Source: Sipunculus nudus
Lineage: Eukaryota; Annelida; Sipuncula; Golfingiida; Sipunculidae
Direction: 5' to 3'
DNA length: 64,000 nt
Assembly: GCA_026874595.1 (NCBI GenBank)
Contig: CM049307.1
Coordinates: 28,685,079-28,749,078, forward strand
The notes beneath the pieces are model-generated. The model made no database searches. It worked only from the letters and a program-made list of their open reading frames with translations, and was not told where the DNA came from. Numbering within the stretch: position 1 is the stretch's first letter; each line of letters begins with the position of its first letter. Positions 63,574 through 64,000 of this stretch are shown piece after piece. A program made the translations under genes and the position numbers.

Positions 63574-64000
63574 CTGGTCATCACATAATCACCATGATCA
63601 TTTTATTTTATCAATGGCCGACAAAAGGTAATCATCTATTTTTGTGGAATAAATTTACTAAACCAGTTTAATAATGATATATCACCAATCAATTAATTTT
63701 TTTCAAGTTCTTCGATTACTAAATTTGGCAGTTTTTCAGAAGGAAATCAAGGTGTTAAATATAAAATTAAGATGTCTTAATAAATATCACACTCTTCTCC
63801 AATTGTCCAATGCTGAACAGAAATATCGTTATTTCAAAATTATGGCTAATTATAACAGGCAACCATTGGTTTACGGACCGTACAACAGTTTAAAAGAGTA
63901 AATTCAACAAAACTTGATATAAAGAGAAATGATACGCGTAAAGCCACTCAAAAATAATTTCTCATATGTAAGATCTAGTGATGGAGCCAAGTACATATAT
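63574..64000 (-). other. ChAT intron, incomplete
   Basis: AT-rich DNA between the first visible ChAT exon and the window edge. I see no exon in it. Confidence 0.8.

Overview
This window is nuclear DNA from an animal, most likely a mollusc (possibly a bivalve). It is AT-rich and gene-poor, with spliced genes, many (TA)n, (CT)n and poly-G tracts, a CR1/L2-type LINE ending in a (TAA)n tail, tRNA-headed SINE-like copies and an LTR retroelement. The species assignment is inference. I see no prokaryotic or viral genome, no CRISPR array and no rRNA.

Layout. About 1-5.7 kb holds one possible terminal exon (minus) and a striking cluster of poly-G/poly-C tracts. A complete two-exon actin gene lies on the minus strand (6076-9268), with a TATA-like box and CArG (SRF) boxes upstream and one CArG box in its intron. 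From 9.5 to 39.8 kb I find no convincing protein-coding gene. That stretch holds local duplications, a 60-bp satellite with a higher-order pattern (18.35-19.85 kb) next to two tRNA-like SINE copies, promoter-like blocks with MEF2/TATA/CArG motifs (26.2-27.0 kb), a truncated LINE (28.6-29.7 kb), an inverted repeat pair (31.4/32.8 kb) and a pre-miRNA-like hairpin (34.4 kb). Two small minus-strand genes (39829-40458 and 45129-45503) encode proteins sharing a Tyr-Gly-Ser box that resembles small axonemal microtubule-inner proteins. I could not assign their families.

The right-hand 14.5 kb is the 3' part of a choline O-acetyltransferase (ChAT) gene on the minus strand. Twelve exons (63573 down to 49592) join in frame into 599 residues ending at a stop; the first exons lie beyond the right edge. 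The choline-specific signatures (GRVDNIR, and Asn rather than Arg in DNHLLGL) argue for ChAT over carnitine acetyltransferase. Its introns are hosts to mobile and repeated DNA: a hAT-like insertion 21 bp from an exon, a degenerate Ty3/Gypsy element in sense orientation (53882-58376) that looks Gmr1-like with its reverse transcriptase missing, a short MITE-like element (50.7-51.05 kb), and a 0.84-kb minisatellite whose unit copies the splice acceptor of the adjoining ChAT exon.

The genes do not form a pathway. Actin, two putative ciliary proteins and ChAT are ordinary neighbours in a metazoan chromosome. The most unusual things here are structural: the splice-acceptor minisatellite, the transposon inserted next to a splice site, the higher-order satellite and the tandem poly-G tracts.
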